A stretch of 64,000 nt of DNA. It comes from Dolomedes plantarius (taxonomy: Eukaryota; Arthropoda; Arachnida; Araneae; Dolomedidae). The notes under the pieces were generated by a model. That model saw only the letters and a list, made by a program, of their open reading frames with translations, ran no database searches and was not told the origin of the DNA. Of the stretch, positions 1 to 13,427 are shown piece by piece (position 1 is the first letter of the stretch; each line of letters opens with the position of its first letter). The position numbers and the translations under genes were made by a program. The DNA lies in contig OU015494.1 in the NCBI GenBank assembly GCA_907164885.2, positions 2,228,768 through 2,292,767 of the forward strand. Direction: 5' to 3'.

Positions 1-1764
1 ATTACATAAAAAGTTTTTTGTTGATGATTCCAAAGGGTAGTTAACATGAGGGAAGGAAAATTTGCGACTAATTTTGTCTCATCATTTTCAACATCGATTG
101 GCAATTCATATACAATTTCAAACCAAACTGAATATATTAAACTGAATATATATGCGGCCAAAATGAAAGCATCTCTAATGAGTTCTCCTTTGAAAGAAGC
201 CTGTTTACTGCAGTTATGAAGTGGATTTATCATTTTGAAATACACGTGGGCCCACATTTCGGTGTGTCTTTTCTTTTTCTAAATATGATGTGATTTTATA
301 TTCAACAGATATAATCCTTAAGAGGAACACACAGCATAATTATAAAATTCATTTTACATGAACATTTTACCATTTCTTTTGGTATCGACCCTTTTAGTTT
401 TTTCTCTCAGTATTTTTTTAATCAAAGGTTAGGGAATGCGTATTTTTGAAATGAGTTTTTGCATATGGTGGTATACGTTTCTATTAGAAGCACGCAGTTT
501 TCTAAATTTTAATTTTTTCGTGGCTAGTTTGTCACAGGGTATGAAATTATTGCACAAAATTTAAATTGCTTTTCGTAAAATTTCAGTCAAAATAAAGAAC
601 TTTTGAAAAGCAGATAACTGCTGTAAAGAATATGGAGAGAAAAATAGCCCATTACTAAGTTCCTGATTACCCTCAAGTAGCAGCGTAATGATAAGTTAGA
701 TATACTCATGCTATATTATTTTGAAAACCACTTATCCGAAGGCAATTCTTGTTAGAATTTAACAATGTATTTTTATTTTTGATATGCTTTTGAGAGGGAA
801 AGCACTCTTCTGCCTCAAGTATTGCTTTTTCATATTAAGTAGTTATTTTGCATTTGCAAAGGGTGCGTTTCAAGGAAATTGTAAATAAAATGATCTAATA
901 TTTTATATTTGTTATGATGCGAAAAAGAAAACTATAAATTATAAAGTTTATTCCCTTTTATCTGGTCTATGAAAGAAACATGATAAATGTTTGCTTATTC
1001 ACTATTACTAAAGCAAATTTTTAAAAAGTTCTGGAAGAAATCCAAAATTAAAAAATTCGTGAGAAAGTCTAGTCCCAGAATATATTTTCTGTCTCTCGAT
1101 GTATAATAATCATTAGTCATTCTCATAACATAAACATTATTAAAATCTTAGGGCGGTAATATTAACGTTGTGTTTCTTAAATAAGTTGAGGAATAATAGA
1201 ATATTTTTAAGGATCTAACTGGGTTCTGTTTCACAGAAAATGAAATAAATTTCATTTGTTTATAACTAACATTTTCTTCTGGCTGATTTTATAAAGTTTC
1301 GTATTTTCTCTGTCCAAGTGAACATATTCATGTATTTAAAACTATCACATATTTATTAAAACTGTTTAAAAGTTAGTGCTTTTAGGTTTTAAGTTTAAAT
1401 GGTAGCTAGAAAAATATTTTGAATAAAAATTATTTCGGATTTCAAAACTTTAAAATTGGGAAAATTTATTTTAGTCACACATACCTCGTTTTATTTTTTG
1501 GATACATACGCTTTTATGACGCGAAGTTTTGAGACATTAATTCTTACTAACCAAAAAACTTAGTACTTCGTTTATAAAAGAAAAGATGAAATAGTATTCT
1601 AACATCATAATATTGCTTTTTTTAATTTTAACCTTCATTTTGTTTCCGTCATTGTAAGAATTCCTCACAAAACGGAAAATTCATCTTTGTACGTACTCTT
1701 ACTGTATGTGAAATTAACACGCATTCAGATACGCAGAGTGTCACTTACCAGATTCACTTCCTTA
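1..1764. other. Gene-free AT-rich DNA
   Basis: No open reading frame above about 70 codons, no recognisable element terminus and no RNA gene was seen. It reads as intergenic or deep intronic sequence. Confidence 0.6.
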
Positions 1765-1803
1765 GGGGGGGGGGGGTGTCCGGATACTTTTGGCCAGATA
1801 GTG
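1765..1803. repeat. Terminal inverted repeat remnant of a Tc1-type transposon
   Basis: A run of twelve G is followed by GTGTCCGGATACTTTTGGCC and AGATAGTG, ending against a TA dinucleotide at 1804-1805. Read on the minus strand this gives the CACTATCTGGCCAAAAGTAT type of end known from Tc1/mariner elements. No partner end was found nearby, so this is an isolated or highly deleted copy. Confidence 0.55.
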
Positions 1804-1805
1804 TA

Positions 1806-4800
1806 TGTACATTATACAGAGTTTGTCAGATTAATTATAAGTTTAAAGAACTTAAGTAACCTTACGTTCCCTTTAGATAGCTCAGTAAACCTTCGATTAA
1901 ATTAGTGATATTATAAATAATTGCAGGGAAATAGCAGTGCTGATAAAGCCGGAGCAACTATATTATGTTGTTTTTGAAAGGAAAATTATATTTTTCTAGC
2001 AGTTTATAAAAAATTTAGCGCAATTTCGAAATCTACCTTTTAGAAACAAACAAAGCGTGTTGTAGTTGCAAAAATTTTCCAACTGTACTTTCATAGCCTT
2101 AGACATAAGTTTCTCATGCAACTTTGAATACTTTTTATCATAACTTTGGCGTTTCATCGTTTGAATTTTTCTAACATATTTATTTATGCAAAAAACACTA
2201 ATAACCGTCGTTCTGAATGCTGAGAACGTTCAACAATTTTTCAAAAGTTTAAAATTTTATTCTCAGGGGAAATCTCACTATATTTTTCTCATTCTTTTTA
2301 AACATTTCTATCCCCTTAATACTTGTGATAAAAACTGATCTACAAACTTTGTCATTCCTGCTTGAATTTTTGTCCAACTGACGCATTTATTTAACAGGAT
2401 AACGGATCTTTCGAACATTTAAAGAATATTTTGAAAACTTTTTTAAGTTTAACGGCACTACAGATGTGTTTTAAAATAAATTAAATGTATTCAAGCCTTC
2501 TAGTAGCTGATATTAAAATCTAGCGAATAGTTATTAATACTATCGGTGAGTTTTAAATCGGTGTCAGCATTTGATGCTCCATAAATTTTATTTAGACCTT
2601 TTCTATTCTCATGGATAAAAGATTTTTTATTTTGAAATAAAAGAAACCAGAAAATTAACACAGAAATAATAACGTATTTTGTATAAAAAAGCAATAAAAG
2701 ATTATTTAAGTATGTTAATTTTGCTATCGGACATTTGATGTGAATTTCAGACATTGCTCTAACAGACAAGTCACTCCAAATATTCCTTATCCCATTATCT
2801 GTATTATTATTAATTATGTACCTTAGTCGTTCGCGTATAAATGTGTCTAGGTCATTTCTGGCATTAACAGATTTTTGCATCTATGTAAAACTGGAGTAAA
2901 ATTTATTAGTAACAGCATATCAAGATCGATTAAATTTTACTTCGTTAACATCTCTTTATTAAGTGTATTGTATTGCTACTGTGTTTGAATATAAAATAAA
3001 CTTTGAAGTTTCCCCAAGTTTTATGAACTCTGTGAGTATGTCGAGGAAAATTCATAGATTATTAAATTAGAAAATGTAAAAGCTGTAGAATTACATTATT
3101 TTGACTTGAGTTTTAATGAAATTCTGTATATGCCCAGAATCTTTCAAATATATTTATAAAACATTCGAAACCAGTGGAAATGATGCCGTTATGAAATATT
3201 TATAACCTAAAACGTTTGCGATAAATCATATATTGACAATAACATTCTTATTAAAATTTCTTAATCTATCATTGGATTCATTTAAATGTTACATCTAATG
3301 TACTTAAAGCATAAATTATTTATGTCTGTCAGTTTGTTTTTTAACCAAGATTCTTTATGTTTAAAATAACGTGACAAAAAATGTAATTTTCGTTCGATTG
3401 TTCGAGTGCCATCCAAAGTGTTTTACAAGCCGCCTCTGGCATACATGTCGTATTTTCTCCATCTGTGTTCTAACATATACAGCCTTGTATTTACCAATGA
3501 TCAGGTTATTGAGAGACCCATTTTTAATTCAGATGTTAATAAAGTTCAATATAATAAAACTACTCGAACTTTCATTGACTAATCATTTTGTTTCTACTCC
3601 AACCGAACATTTCAGTGAAATGCATTCCATTTCATTATCACATTGTGATAATACGGTTCACCGAAAATAATTGAGAACAATGGAGTTCTTAGGATTCCCA
3701 ACTAACTTTCACAGGCAGATCAAGTTTATTCATAATTATTACAAAATATTTTTTTGCGTCTCTTCAAATAGATTTTTAAATTGTTTGATTACAAGAAACT
3801 CATTCACAATGGTAGTTATTCTTGCTTAATGAATAAATGGTCTAAAGAGTGTCATTAAGCGCTTTAAGAAAGATTGGGCGCTTCTGTTTCCTAATTAGAC
3901 ACACTCTGAGAAGTTCGTTTTCAAAGAACAAAAGAATTTTCCTTTATTTTCTTAACTGAAAGGCTTCGTTTTCTTAAGAGCACCTTTATCCATTATGATT
4001 CTAAGAAATTCTTTCGTTCTTGGAGCTGCCGGACAAAATGTTGTAAGTAAATAAGAATTTAATAATCTTAAAGACAGTTTGAGAAAGTAAATTTTAAGCT
4101 AAATTTCCTAGTAAAACCTGTCAATAGAATCCGTTAACATTTTACATTATCATTTCTGAGAGAAAATAGTTTTAAATTTGAAAAAAATGCAATCCATAAA
4201 GCTCCCCTTTTAATATAAATGTTTTAGCACTAAAAACCTCTTCTAGATAACCGTTGAAAATTGCATCAGTTCATTCTATATAATAAGACTGTCTTTAATA
4301 TTATAATATATTGTATTTTCCCCTATTTTAATAAAGTGGAACTTAAAATCTACCATCGGAGCGTTCCCTAATAGTAACGTTTAATATTTTTTGAATATTC
4401 TGTTAAAATTATATTATATTCCAAAAACTAACGTTATTTTTTCATTATAACCAATATTTATACGAAAATACTATTACATTTTTCTAACGCTAAATTACTG
4501 CTTGAGTTTAATTTGTTTTAAAATTGTATGAGCCTTACATTATTAGAGAACTTAAGGATTCAAAGTCGACAAATCTACGGTATCATATAGTTAAATGACA
4601 TGTACCACTTAAACAAAAAAAGTAAAAAGCAATTAGCTTCAAATTATTGAAGTAGTTAGAAAATTAATACATTTAAGAAAAAATTATGAATTTATCATAC
4701 ATTTAAAGTTATAATTATATTCCCGATATGTAGACATCCTTATATGAAATTGTTTCTTTATTTTGCTGAGTAAAAGTTATTAAAAGCTTTTGAATTTTAT

Positions 4801-7800
4801 AAAGTTCTAATGTTTGCATTAAAATACTATTTTTATTATCTAAAACCTCAGACCAAATTTGTAGTTGTTGATATATGTGTTCACGTAAGAGCACAGAAAT
4901 TTAAATCAGTAAAGAACATATGTTTGCTTAATATATAGGAATCTACATATTGCTTATACATTAAATTATTTTAATTTGAATACACTGAAATTAAGCAGTA
5001 AAAAAGTATTTATTGTTCAGGCTGAAAGTATGTAGAAAAAACATAAACAAGCATTCAAGGTTTAAAAAAAAAATTCTTTACTTTCAAGGGATTTTAGGTT
5101 TGATTATAGGATCTCCACAGAAGAAGATCGCTAAGAAATTAAGAGCACTTAAATGAAAAAACTTTTTTTTTTTAAATTTGGGGGGTGCATATGAACGAAG
5201 GTAAATTTATCCTCGCAATATTAGAACTTTTGTGATGCCATGTACTATAAATTATGCTTTAATCAGAGGGAAAATATATCAATGTTTTACCACTTTTCCC
5301 AATGCTCCCTCCCATTTAAGAGCTGTAAATAATAATTACAAAAGAACTTACTAGTATTTAGAAAGATAATTAAAGCTATATTTCTGCAAGCAGTGTCTTA
5401 AATTTTGCATTTATTTCTCGCTTATCTTACAGGATCACTAGCATTTTTGGGAGCATTAAAGCTTATGCCCAGTAACACATGCGTTGATACATAAAGCACG
5501 TATCAACACAGTCAAAATGTCAATCTCCAGTTTTTTTTTGGATAGTAAAATTGTTTTTTCTAATAGTTGAAGAATGTTATTTCTTTATAGAATCGCATTC
5601 TCGTACTTTCTTATGTGTTTGATGAGCAAAAATTATGTATTTCGATAGGAATGCAAATCGGTGTCTCTGTATTGAATTTATTTTTATACAATGCTTGACT
5701 TTTAAAATTTTAAGTAAATAGCAAGAGTTGAGAAAAGTCCCTAAATGTAGACTGTAAAAATATATCTCATTTCAAATTTCTTTTTACTGAAACGGAAAAG
5801 AAATTGTAAAGCAGTGAATGCGAAATAGCTAATTTTTGTCTCCGTCTTCAGTAAAGTGAAACCAAAATGATATTTCTCTCCATTATCGCGATGTACTCTT
5901 AGCTCAAATATGCTATAGATATTTGGCTTTGAGGGGCATATTTCAAATTCAGTACAGTATCTACGAGTACATAAGTTTTCACATGATAAATTTTATCTCA
6001 TAAGAGTACATGAAACCGTAAAGGATAACCCGCAAAGTAATACAAGCTTATAATCACGAGTGTCTTCTTAATGATTTTCAAATTGTAATATAGAATGACG
6101 AAATAAAAAATCGTTAAAAATTTTATTTTAGGGTCTTACACAATATCATGAGTTCTGCTTTTCAGAGAATGCTCTTTAAAAAAACTGCCTTACATATGTT
6201 ACCTATCTTTCTAAAAAGTACTAAGTTCAATGTAGTTCGGATCGGAAATCTGTTATAATAACTGCAGGTGACCTTTTATTTTCAATTTCTCTAAGCGTTT
6301 CGACGTATTGTAAGCTGCAAAATTTTCATACAAATAGGTCATTCATTCAGTATCAACCTAATAAGTAAAATTAATGCTGTTCACTTTAATTTACACTGAA
6401 AACTACTCTTTACGGCGCTCATTTAGCAATATAATATGCAAACAAAATGGAAATAGCGGTTTCCGGAATGATATTTTACATATTAATCTTTCCCAAACTG
6501 CCTTGGACAAGATTTAGTGATACTTATAGTCCTAGAAAACTTATTAGTCAACGGCGAAAAAAAATTATTGTACAATCTATTTATATTTGCCTCAATTTAG
6601 GTTTCTAATGAAATTTTTATTTGGCTTTTGTGCCTATCTGTAGTACAAAATATTTTACATAAAATTGGAATCACAACTGCCCAGAATCGAAAGGTTTTTA
6701 ATTTTTATAGACTTGTTAAAGTGTAAATCCATAAACGTCAAAATATTTTTAACAATATCATGGTAAGGGAAAAAAGACTTTACAAAGTAAAACGTTAGAT
6801 CTTTATAAAATAGTTTAAACTCATTTATAATACAAACTATAGCAGGAGATTTTTAACAGGAAAGTAAAAATTTACAGGCAACTTGCATTTTGGGTTGATC
6901 ATTCAGATAATAAGTGTTTAAAACTGTGCAATATCCAATTTTTGCATTGATGCAAAAGAAAGAACAAATAGTTGAAAATATGCGAAAACGAGAAAATTTA
7001 ATATAAACTTATTGGCAAGAATGCTAATACAATAAACTGAATTTTATCCAAAAGTTTACTTGTGGGCACGAGAAGGACATTAAAAAAGTATAAATTAAAG
7101 ATATACACACGAAAAGTGATGAAATCTACAATATAGTCTGATCGTACTGACATTGTAGATATTTTCCAATATTACAGGATTATACGATCATTCTATTGGG
7201 GAGTACCCATTTACGAAATTTGGTTTGTATAACTAGTCTCTGGGGATCAGAGCTATCCTATATCAGGTATCGTATTCTGCTTTTAATTTTTCTTCCAGAT
7301 AAAGTCGCATTATGGGTTGTGAAACACGAGTTTTATGGACGACTGCCAAATATAAGCTAAGATAGAGTATTAATAAAATGAGGAAATTCAACTTTAAAAC
7401 AAAATAGTGAAACAATTTCTGTGTAGCATCTTAAAGACATTTAGATGATCAATTTTCCTCAGATACAATGTTATAAACTTTAAAAAGATTTGGCAACTTA
7501 ATTACGACTTACAAGTCACAGAACATTAAACAATATGGGCACAAAAATGCTTCAAATTAAATAAAAGCCAAAGGATAATGGCTGAAAATCAAAGGGATAG
7601 AGCAAAAATTAGTGAATTTCGGTAATAAATAAACCGTTTTTCCGGGAAAATTGCACAGACTTTCTATGAAAATTACAAGAAATTGGTATGAAAATCCCAG
7701 TTTACCACTATACTACTTCACAATGCAATATATCTATCAATTATTAAAAACGTATGCTCAAAGTAAATTTGAGTGAAAACCATGACCTCAATACTGTTTT

Positions 7801-10800
7801 GAACTTGCGATTAGACGTGGAAAAAATATATAAGGGAACATAAATGCATTGCAGGAAATGGACTGTAAGTCATGGACATTGAAGATTTTTTTGAAGCCTG
7901 TGTTCTGTTACCCTTAGGCCAATAGGGATACATGCTAGTACTAAAAAAGAAAACATGTATAAAAGCAAAGAAAATGAGCACAATAAAAGTTTTGAATAAA
8001 TTGATCAAAAATTTCATTCCTCTCAGTACCGGGAGGGGAGGGAGCAAACGGCAAGGCAGGACAGTAAGCAAGATAGTGGACGTTGAAGAAAAAATTATGA
8101 AATCTGGAGACAACACCTAGCACTGTGCAAACTGAGTTTATAAAAATATAACTCAATTTCTTTATCATCACAAGAATAACCGCAAGTTTCTTCCATGGAT
8201 TCGACGTTCACATTATTTTCAACCTTTCGAATTGATCTGAGATATGGTCATCCAGCCTACCTCTGACTCGTTACAGAACACACCTGGCTACCACATATAG
8301 TCATTTCATCCAGGCCAGGTAAGTTGACGTAATGGGGGAATCATTCTGCATACCATCATACGTCACCTGTTTCAATTGATTCTAGTGTAAATAAAATCTC
8401 TTAGCCTGAGGTGTAGTGGCAAGTTACTGATTTTTCAGCAATTTATGCCTTTCTTAAATCTGAAATTCTGTTAATTTGTTAATTTTAAACAAATACTATT
8501 AAACACGATTCAATTACATTCTAATTTTTATGTTGTCATCTTTGTAAACATCAAGGCAGCTAAATGATTAAAGGAATATTTAGTAAAATTTCTCCATTAA
8601 TATTCTCATATCGATAACCAGTGTTCGCACAATTGAAAAAATTCGTAAACGTTTGGCGTATCAGCGAGTATAATGTAAAGAACAGGAATTCAAAATTTTG
8701 CAAACATTTTGAAATGTAATTCTCTTTTAAAAATGGAAAAAAATGTACATATCCAATAATCATTTTTTATTTTTACTGATTTAAATTTTCTAGTAAGCCT
8801 GCATTAATTCCACGACTAATAGAAAAAAATGCATTTAAAGTGATTGAAAATTTTACGGACGTAATTAGTATGCACTCTCGTAACATGAAAAAAAATTCTT
8901 AATGCTTTTTATTTACTATTTTTTCTTATAGTTGTATATTCGTGATAAGGATTTATTAGGAAAATACATTATATATTGACAAATCTGGAGAGCTCAGTTA
9001 AAAAAACATTTTTTTCTATCCCTCCAGAAAACATGCCCGTTTGGAATAAATCGGAAAAAAGCATGTCTAGCAAAGTATTAGATGCCCCTTCGACTTAAAA
9101 ACTCATTAATTACAAAACCTCGAATTTAAAATAAAACTTAAGAGTATGAACTATATCTCACGTTATTAGATTTCCGAGGAAAGTGAACCGGGGAACTTTT
9201 CCGGAGCTGTCTAAATTGTACAAATTTTCCAATTGAAAACTTCGCTAAAATTTTGTAGTAAAAAATTAAACACCATTAAATCCTGTCATAGAAATTCGTT
9301 TTAAATGCTTATGTACTCCAAGAAACTTGGAAGAAAATTCGCTATCTAGTTGACGGCCCCTCCATCTTTCCATCGTTACCAAATCTGTCCCAAATAAGAC
9401 ATCCTTTGCACTGTTATCTTTCTCAATGTACATATTAACTTTAGCGTTTTATTCACCCTCTAGTGCTCCTCGCTGAAATTCCTTTCGATTCCGGTTCAAT
9501 ATTTTATTCGGGTTTAATGGAAGAGAGTCGACACACAACTCCAAGTACCGTCTATTGAGCTCAGCATGATGACTGCGCATTTACCTCTAACGATAACAGA
9601 TTGAAACTCAAACAGCACATTAACTCCAAAACTTTAATGAATGCAATGATCTCACTTGAAATTAATTTTAATAAGTTCATAAACCTAGACATGCTCTTTG
9701 AATGTTTCAGCGATGGTTTGCTTCTAAGCATATATCAATTTAAAGCTCAGAATTTAATATTTCATATTTTTTCTCTATGTTTTGATAGAAAAAATAACAA
9801 CAATAATGTAATATTTATGTAAATGCATTTATGCAAACTTTAAAAGGATATATATCAGAAATACATAAATCGTCTATAGAATATTCATTTGTGTTGTACA
9901 CATCTATAAATATCCTTCATAATTTTTTTTGTTATTATAAAATTGCTAATGAGTGTTTATAAACATTTAAGTATAAATTATAAAGTTGCATGTAACAGAA
10001 TTGCGAACTTTAATCGCATTAACGTTCATATGTCTGTAAAATTCTTCTCTTGTTTTTATTATTGTTAGTAATTCGAAAAATGAAAATTTATTCCCTTGGT
10101 AATGGTTATTATGAGAAACTGTAATTCCGTACTTAAGAAGTCACTACAGTTGGAAATATAACACAAGGGCGAAACGAAAAGGATTTTGATAGAAAAAAGT
10201 ACTAACGTAAATATTAAAGAAAAGAAATATCATGGATATCCGCACTGGACTATAATAGTAATTAAATATTATACCTGTAACTAAATTCATGTATAATGGA
10301 GGAATATGAATTTTTATGTCTTAAGATATAAAGTATTTCATGATATAAAGAAAAACTAATTAAGAAAAATAAATACTTTGTCATTTCTATGGCACGCTGT
10401 TCATTTAATAATTTTTTTCAAAAAAAACTCATGCATTAATCACAACCTTTAGTGTGGCCCTTCTCACAAAGGCGTTTTACATGCATTTTGCCATTTACTG
10501 TATATCATCTTAAATATTCATTATACAGCGAGATTACTCAAACGCAAATATACTAATAAAAGAGCCCACATGTAAAACTGAAAATGATTTTTCAAATTTG
10601 AGCACTGAAAATAAGGCTGTTTAAGGTATCTCATGTCCTTAAGGGGTGAGTTAAATTGTATCTTAAAACAGTCTCTTTCGGAACTATTTTTCTTGATTTT
10701 GCTAAAAAAACAAATTCCATTTCTTTTCGGACTAATCTATTTTAGTAACGTCAGAACACAATACTTTTTCAAGTTTTCGAAGAAAACTGACTTGAACCAA

Positions 10801-11060
10801 CTAAGATTTCTTTATTTTCCCGCCTTAGTTTGTTTAATATTAAAGGAGTTTATAAATGAAACCAAAAAAATAAAACTCCAACTCGCTGTATCAGGTAAAA
10901 TTTAGGAAATAGGATGCATTAGGTATTTAAAAACACTTTTTTGTACTGAACAATTATTTGTAATAATTCTTTCTCCTGTACATATCTCCTTCAAATCTAT
11001 ATACAAAATGCACCCAAAAAGTAAATAGACAATGTTTTATAAATAAAAAAATGTTACTCA
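1806..11060. other. Long gene-free AT-rich stretch
   Basis: About 9.2 kb with no supportable gene or element. The few short ORFs (for example near 2500-2880, 7811-8171 and 10633-10905) show no domain, no compositional bias and overlap other frames freely. It may be intron or intergenic DNA; the sequence does not decide. Confidence 0.6.
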
Positions 11061-12027
11061 CCTTCAAATAAATGTATCTCCTTCGAAATAATCGCCAAAG
11101 GAGTCTTCACAATTTTTGAAACGTTTCTTCTAGTCACCGACACACTGTTTCTGGGCATTGGAACTAACCGTTCGCAAAATACACGTAACATTTGATTTAA
11201 TATCCGAGACGCTTTCAAATCTCTGTCCTTTCATGGCCATCTTAAGCTTCGGAAAAAGGAAAAAATAAGCTGGAGATAAATCGGTAGAATATGGTGGGTG
11301 ATTTATCACTGTAATTGAATGCTTCACAAGATATTGTTGTACAGAAATTGTTGTATGGGACCTAGCATTATTGTGTAAAAGAAACCATTGCCCAAAATCA
11401 AACAGTTCCTTCCGAACTCGTCTTATCCTGTTTCTTGATCGGAAAAGCATGTCCTTGTAAAAATACTGATTAATTGTTTGATTTTCAGGAACAAAATCGT
11501 GGTGAATAAGTCCTTTGTAATCAAAAAATGCAATCAGCATCACCTTAGTCTTTGATTTTGACATCCATGCTTTTTTTTGTATGGGAGAAGACGGACCTTT
11601 CCACTGTGCACTTAGTCTTTTATTTTGTGGGTCGTATTGCAAACACTGGGTTCCATGTCCTGCTATAATACACTTAAAGAAATTGTTGGCCTGTTGCGCA
11701 GTAGTCAGCAAATTTTCACTGCAAGCTTTTGAGTCTTCTTTTTGCTGTTCTGTCAAAATCCAAGACACAAATCGAGCACAAACATTTTTCATTTTCAGAT
11801 TTTCAATTAAAATTAATCTACAGCTTTCTTTACTTATCCCAAGCATGTCTGAAAGTCTTTGGTTCATCTTCAATGCTTTCTCGTCCACATTGAAAGCGGT
11901 TGTACTACTCATACACCTGTGTTCTTGATAACGATGCATCACTATATACTGTCCGAATCATCTCTAAAGTTTTGGTAGCAGGTTTACCTAATTTGTAAAA
12001 AAATTTAATTTTACAACGTTGTTCCAT
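11061..12027 (-). pseudogene. Decayed mariner transposase
   Basis: This is a mariner-family (DD34D) transposase relic read on the minus strand. The start region lies at 12027. About 30 codons in, the reading shifts frame; the next frame carries the KPATKTLEMIRTVYSD-type helix-turn-helix segment, broken by a stop. The main frame (11942-11130) holds the catalytic domain, ending with the family's GDYFEGD tail after an in-frame TAG at about 11128. All three catalytic aspartates appear lost: the usual GDETW reads GHGTQ, the usual HDNAR reads HNNAR (residues 'LLHNNARSH'), and the last site reads SPAYFF where CDY is usual. Nearest relatives are the arthropod mariners from which vertebrate SETMAR also derives. 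Inactive; terminal repeats were not identified. Confidence 0.9.
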
Positions 12028-12235
12028 TCCGAAGCAAATTTTTTTGCACAATGCCTTCTCAGTAAATGAAAATTACTATGGCGTTTTGATATGCAAACAA
12101 CTAAATAACCAGTTTAAACTGGATTTAACAAGAGTTGAGATGTCACTCTATCTAGACAGGCAATTATTCCTTCACTGTTTTATTTTGTCATTTGATCTTT
12201 TAATTTGTCCGGTTATTTTATGGGCGCACCTTGTA

Positions 12236-12773
12236 TCTAAAACAGTTCCGTGACTGACTGACTGACAGATAACGCACAGACCAAAGGGCTGGACATAAAG
12301 GGCTGAAATTTTCCATGGTGATGCTTCTTATAATGTAAGGGTGCACTAAGAAAGATTTTTGAAAAAATTTTCTTAGGTTTTTTTAAAATGAAATTTTAGC
12401 TGTTTTTGTAATTTTTTTTAAAGTTTGCATTTAAAATAATAATCTGAGGGTTTTAAAATTTATATCACGAGAAATATCATAAAAATTCTTTTAAAATGAA
12501 ATCTCTTTTGAATTGTTACATTTATTTTCTGATTTTTGGTGAATTTTTAAACATTAATTTTTAGAATTTAATTTCTTAAATGCTGATCACGAAATTTCTT
12601 TTCTTTTTCATTTACTTTAAATTAATTTTGCGTCACGTGCATAACAACGAAATAAATTGACAAAAAATATTAAAATACAGTAAAAGATAAAATTTAACCT
12701 CTAGACTAATTGATATGGAAGTTTTTTAAGAATTTAATTCAAATTAGTATGTTTTATGGATAATAAATTAAAC
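12236..12773 (+). mobile_element. Helitron 5' portion
   Basis: The sequence begins TCTAAAACAGTTCCGTGACT and continues with the block also seen at 17764, 34468 and 35158 (CTGACTGAC repeats, CGCACAGACCAAA, AAAGGGCTGAAATTTT). The TC start fits Helitrons. No CTRR terminus is seen before a second 5'-like start at about 12774, so this copy is truncated on the right. Confidence 0.7.
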
Positions 12774-13427
12774 CTATATATTAAATAGTTCCGTTACTGA
12801 CAGACCTCACACAGACCAAACCGCTGGACCTAAAGGGCTGAAAGTTTGACAGTCGTTAGACACTGTCTGTAATTCAGATGACGCGGTTAACTATCCGGTA
12901 TAGTTTTCAAATTCCTTTAAACCACCGGGTTTTCCATACCGTAAGCTCTCTTTGCGGAAGGACACACCCGTAATGCTTCTTCGGAACTTAAAACCACCGA
13001 AAATGTGTAATGTCACTAGACTACAAGTCATGCATAAAAGTTTAATCGAAGCCATTATTTTAACCGGGTGTTCTCAAGGAGAAAAAGTGTTCGTGCCACG
13101 CATTCCTCTAATATCCAATGACCTCCCCTTTGACTTTGAGAGACTGCAATTTCCCCTCAAAGTATGCTTCGCCATGACGATAAATAAGTATCAAGGCCAT
13201 ACTTTAAAATAAGCGGGCGTAGATTTAAGAGAAAATTGTTTCTCCCACGATCAGTTTTATGTAGCTTACTCCGGTGTAAGTTCGCGGACGAGCCTGATAA
13301 TATTAGTTCTGCCTAGTGAAGAAAATATATTGTTTATAAGGAAATCATCTGAAAAGCAATTACATTATTTTTTTCATTGTAATTATTCTAAAATGTTCTT
13401 CGTAGCGAAGCACGGGTATTCAGCTAG
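12774..13427 (+). mobile_element. Helitron with partial helicase and intact 3' end
   Basis: A second 5'-like block (TTAAATAGTTCCGTTACTGA) is followed by a helicase remnant and a typical Helitron 3' terminus: a short stem (CCGT/CGTAG...ACGG around 13400-13415), then CAGCTAG ending at 13427 before a host T. It abuts the 12236 copy, giving a compound arrangement. Confidence 0.75.
12952..13335 (+). pseudogene. Helitron PIF1-like helicase, C-terminal fragment
   Basis: This encodes the end of the Rep/helicase protein of a Helitron, which unwinds DNA during rolling-circle transposition. Visible family landmarks are PVMLLRNLKPPKMCNVTRL, then VFVPRIPLI, LPFDFERLQFPLKVCFAMTI and NKYQGHTLK, the last being helicase motif VI-like (normally NKSQGQTLK). 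An in-frame TAA at 13210 interrupts the frame, after which AGVDLRENCFSHDQFYVAYS continues the domain. Rep nuclease, zinc finger and the Walker A part are absent. Pseudogene lying inside the Helitron that ends at 13427. Confidence 0.85.

Noticed and set aside
8116..8171. Overlapping ORFs on both strands at 7811-8171
   Set aside because: Three mutually overlapping frames without domain or compositional signal.
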